Below are positions 63,789-64,000 of a DNA stretch of 64,000 nt, piece after piece (within the stretch, counting starts at the first letter, position 1; each line of letters starts with the position of its first letter). The stretch is from NCBI RefSeq assembly GCF_019753045.1, contig NZ_JAIELN010000016.1, positions 1 to 64,000 of the forward strand, in the 5' to 3' direction. Both the position numbers and the translations under genes were made by a program. The stretch comes from Hyphomicrobium sp. GTDB taxonomy: Bacteria; Pseudomonadota; Alphaproteobacteria; Rhizobiales; Hyphomicrobiaceae. The notes under the pieces were generated by a model. That model made no database searches. It saw only the letters and a list, made by a program, of their open reading frames with translations, and was not told where the DNA came from.

Positions 63789-64000
63789 TCGCGGACTCCT
63801 GACTGGCTCGAAGCGCTGAGGCCTGGTCGCAGACAGAATTTGATTTCACCTTCGCAACCGGCAGAAATGTCAAATCGATCGCGTCGTCTGAAGGAGCGCC
63901 GTAGACGTCGATCGCCTCAAAGCTGCCGCTGCGGTTATAGGTGTGAGCGCCGCGGAATGAGCGCGCATCTCTAGGCGACAACGTCGCAATTTCGACTTGC
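63775..64000 (-). CDS. C-terminal fragment of an unknown protein (window edge)
   Basis: The frame is open from the right edge and ends at TGA 63775-63777, overlapping the start of the GT2 gene. About 74 residues are visible, beginning VEIATLSPRDARSFRGAHTY and including EAIDVYGAPSDDAIDLTFLPVAKVKS. The tight overlap with GT2 and the operon suggest another envelope or polysaccharide gene. The family cannot be named from the fragment. Confidence 0.55.
   Translation of the reverse strand, partial: QVEIATLSPRDARSFRGAHTYNRSGSFEAIDVYGAPSDDAIDLTFLPVAKVKSNSVCDQASALRASQESANASV

Noticed and set aside
1-64000. CRISPR arrays, tRNA or rRNA genes, insertion sequences, phage attachment sites
   Set aside because: I looked for regularly spaced repeats, tRNA-like cloverleaf sequences, transposase motifs and terminal repeats by eye and found none. 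A covariance or repeat search could still reveal small items.

Overview
The window looks like the chromosome of an alphaproteobacterium of the order Hyphomicrobiales, perhaps near Hyphomicrobium. This is inferred from moderately high GC, a FixL/FixK-type oxygen circuit, ExoY/ExoF/ExoP-like exopolysaccharide genes, cytochrome P460 and many small c-type cytochromes. No rRNA, tRNA, CRISPR array or insertion sequence was seen.

Region 1 (1-13570) is a Wzx/Wzy-type exopolysaccharide locus. It has a truncated mannose-1-phosphate guanylyltransferase, a secreted GH5 endoglucanase, four glycosyltransferases, an ExoY-like priming transferase, a short Wzz/BY-kinase, an ExoF-like export protein, a polymerase candidate and a flippase. 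Region 2 (13764-19816) carries a CbiZ cobinamide amidohydrolase, an LssY_C membrane protein, a 934-residue autotransporter with a clear terminator, and a pentapeptide-repeat protein.

Region 3 (19924-27078) is an oxygen/redox block: three small c-type cytochromes, a host-attachment-family protein, a hemerythrin, a UspA protein, and a regulatory trio. The trio is a FixL-like hybrid kinase with the heme-PAS residues conserved, an OmpR-type regulator and a FixK-like CRP/FNR protein. Between the last two genes lie three direct TTACA repeats with a 10-bp period, which resemble the K-box of the Rhizobium etli hFixL-FxkR-FixK cascade. Region 4 (27113-35429) is a divergent carbohydrate or polyol ABC transporter locus with a DeoR regulator, an APH/choline-kinase-like enzyme and two flavoproteins (GlpA/GlpB- or HcnC/HcnB-like), ending in a strong hairpin.

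Region 5 (35582-38958) is an unusual small cluster: acyl carrier protein, a 311-residue P450 lacking ExxR, a QueC-like PP-loop protein and a possible acyltransferase. I consider it the best candidate for an undescribed pathway. Region 6 (39016-45437) is a probable six-gene ECF sigma operon (metallophosphoesterase, cytochrome c, sigma, anti-sigma, alpha/beta hydrolase, cNMP-domain flavoprotein) divergent from cytochrome P460.

Region 7 (46235-58045) holds two large multidomain sugar-transfer proteins and a complete inner part of a type I secretion system beside its likely cargo, a 1028-residue dimethylformamidase-like/FG-GAP protein. Region 8 (58519-64000) returns to polysaccharide genes: GNAT protein, methyltransferase, secreted GH5 mannanase-like enzyme, second flippase, GT2 and the tail of another gene. 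Envelope polysaccharide genes therefore flank a 45-kb block of regulatory, redox and secretion genes.
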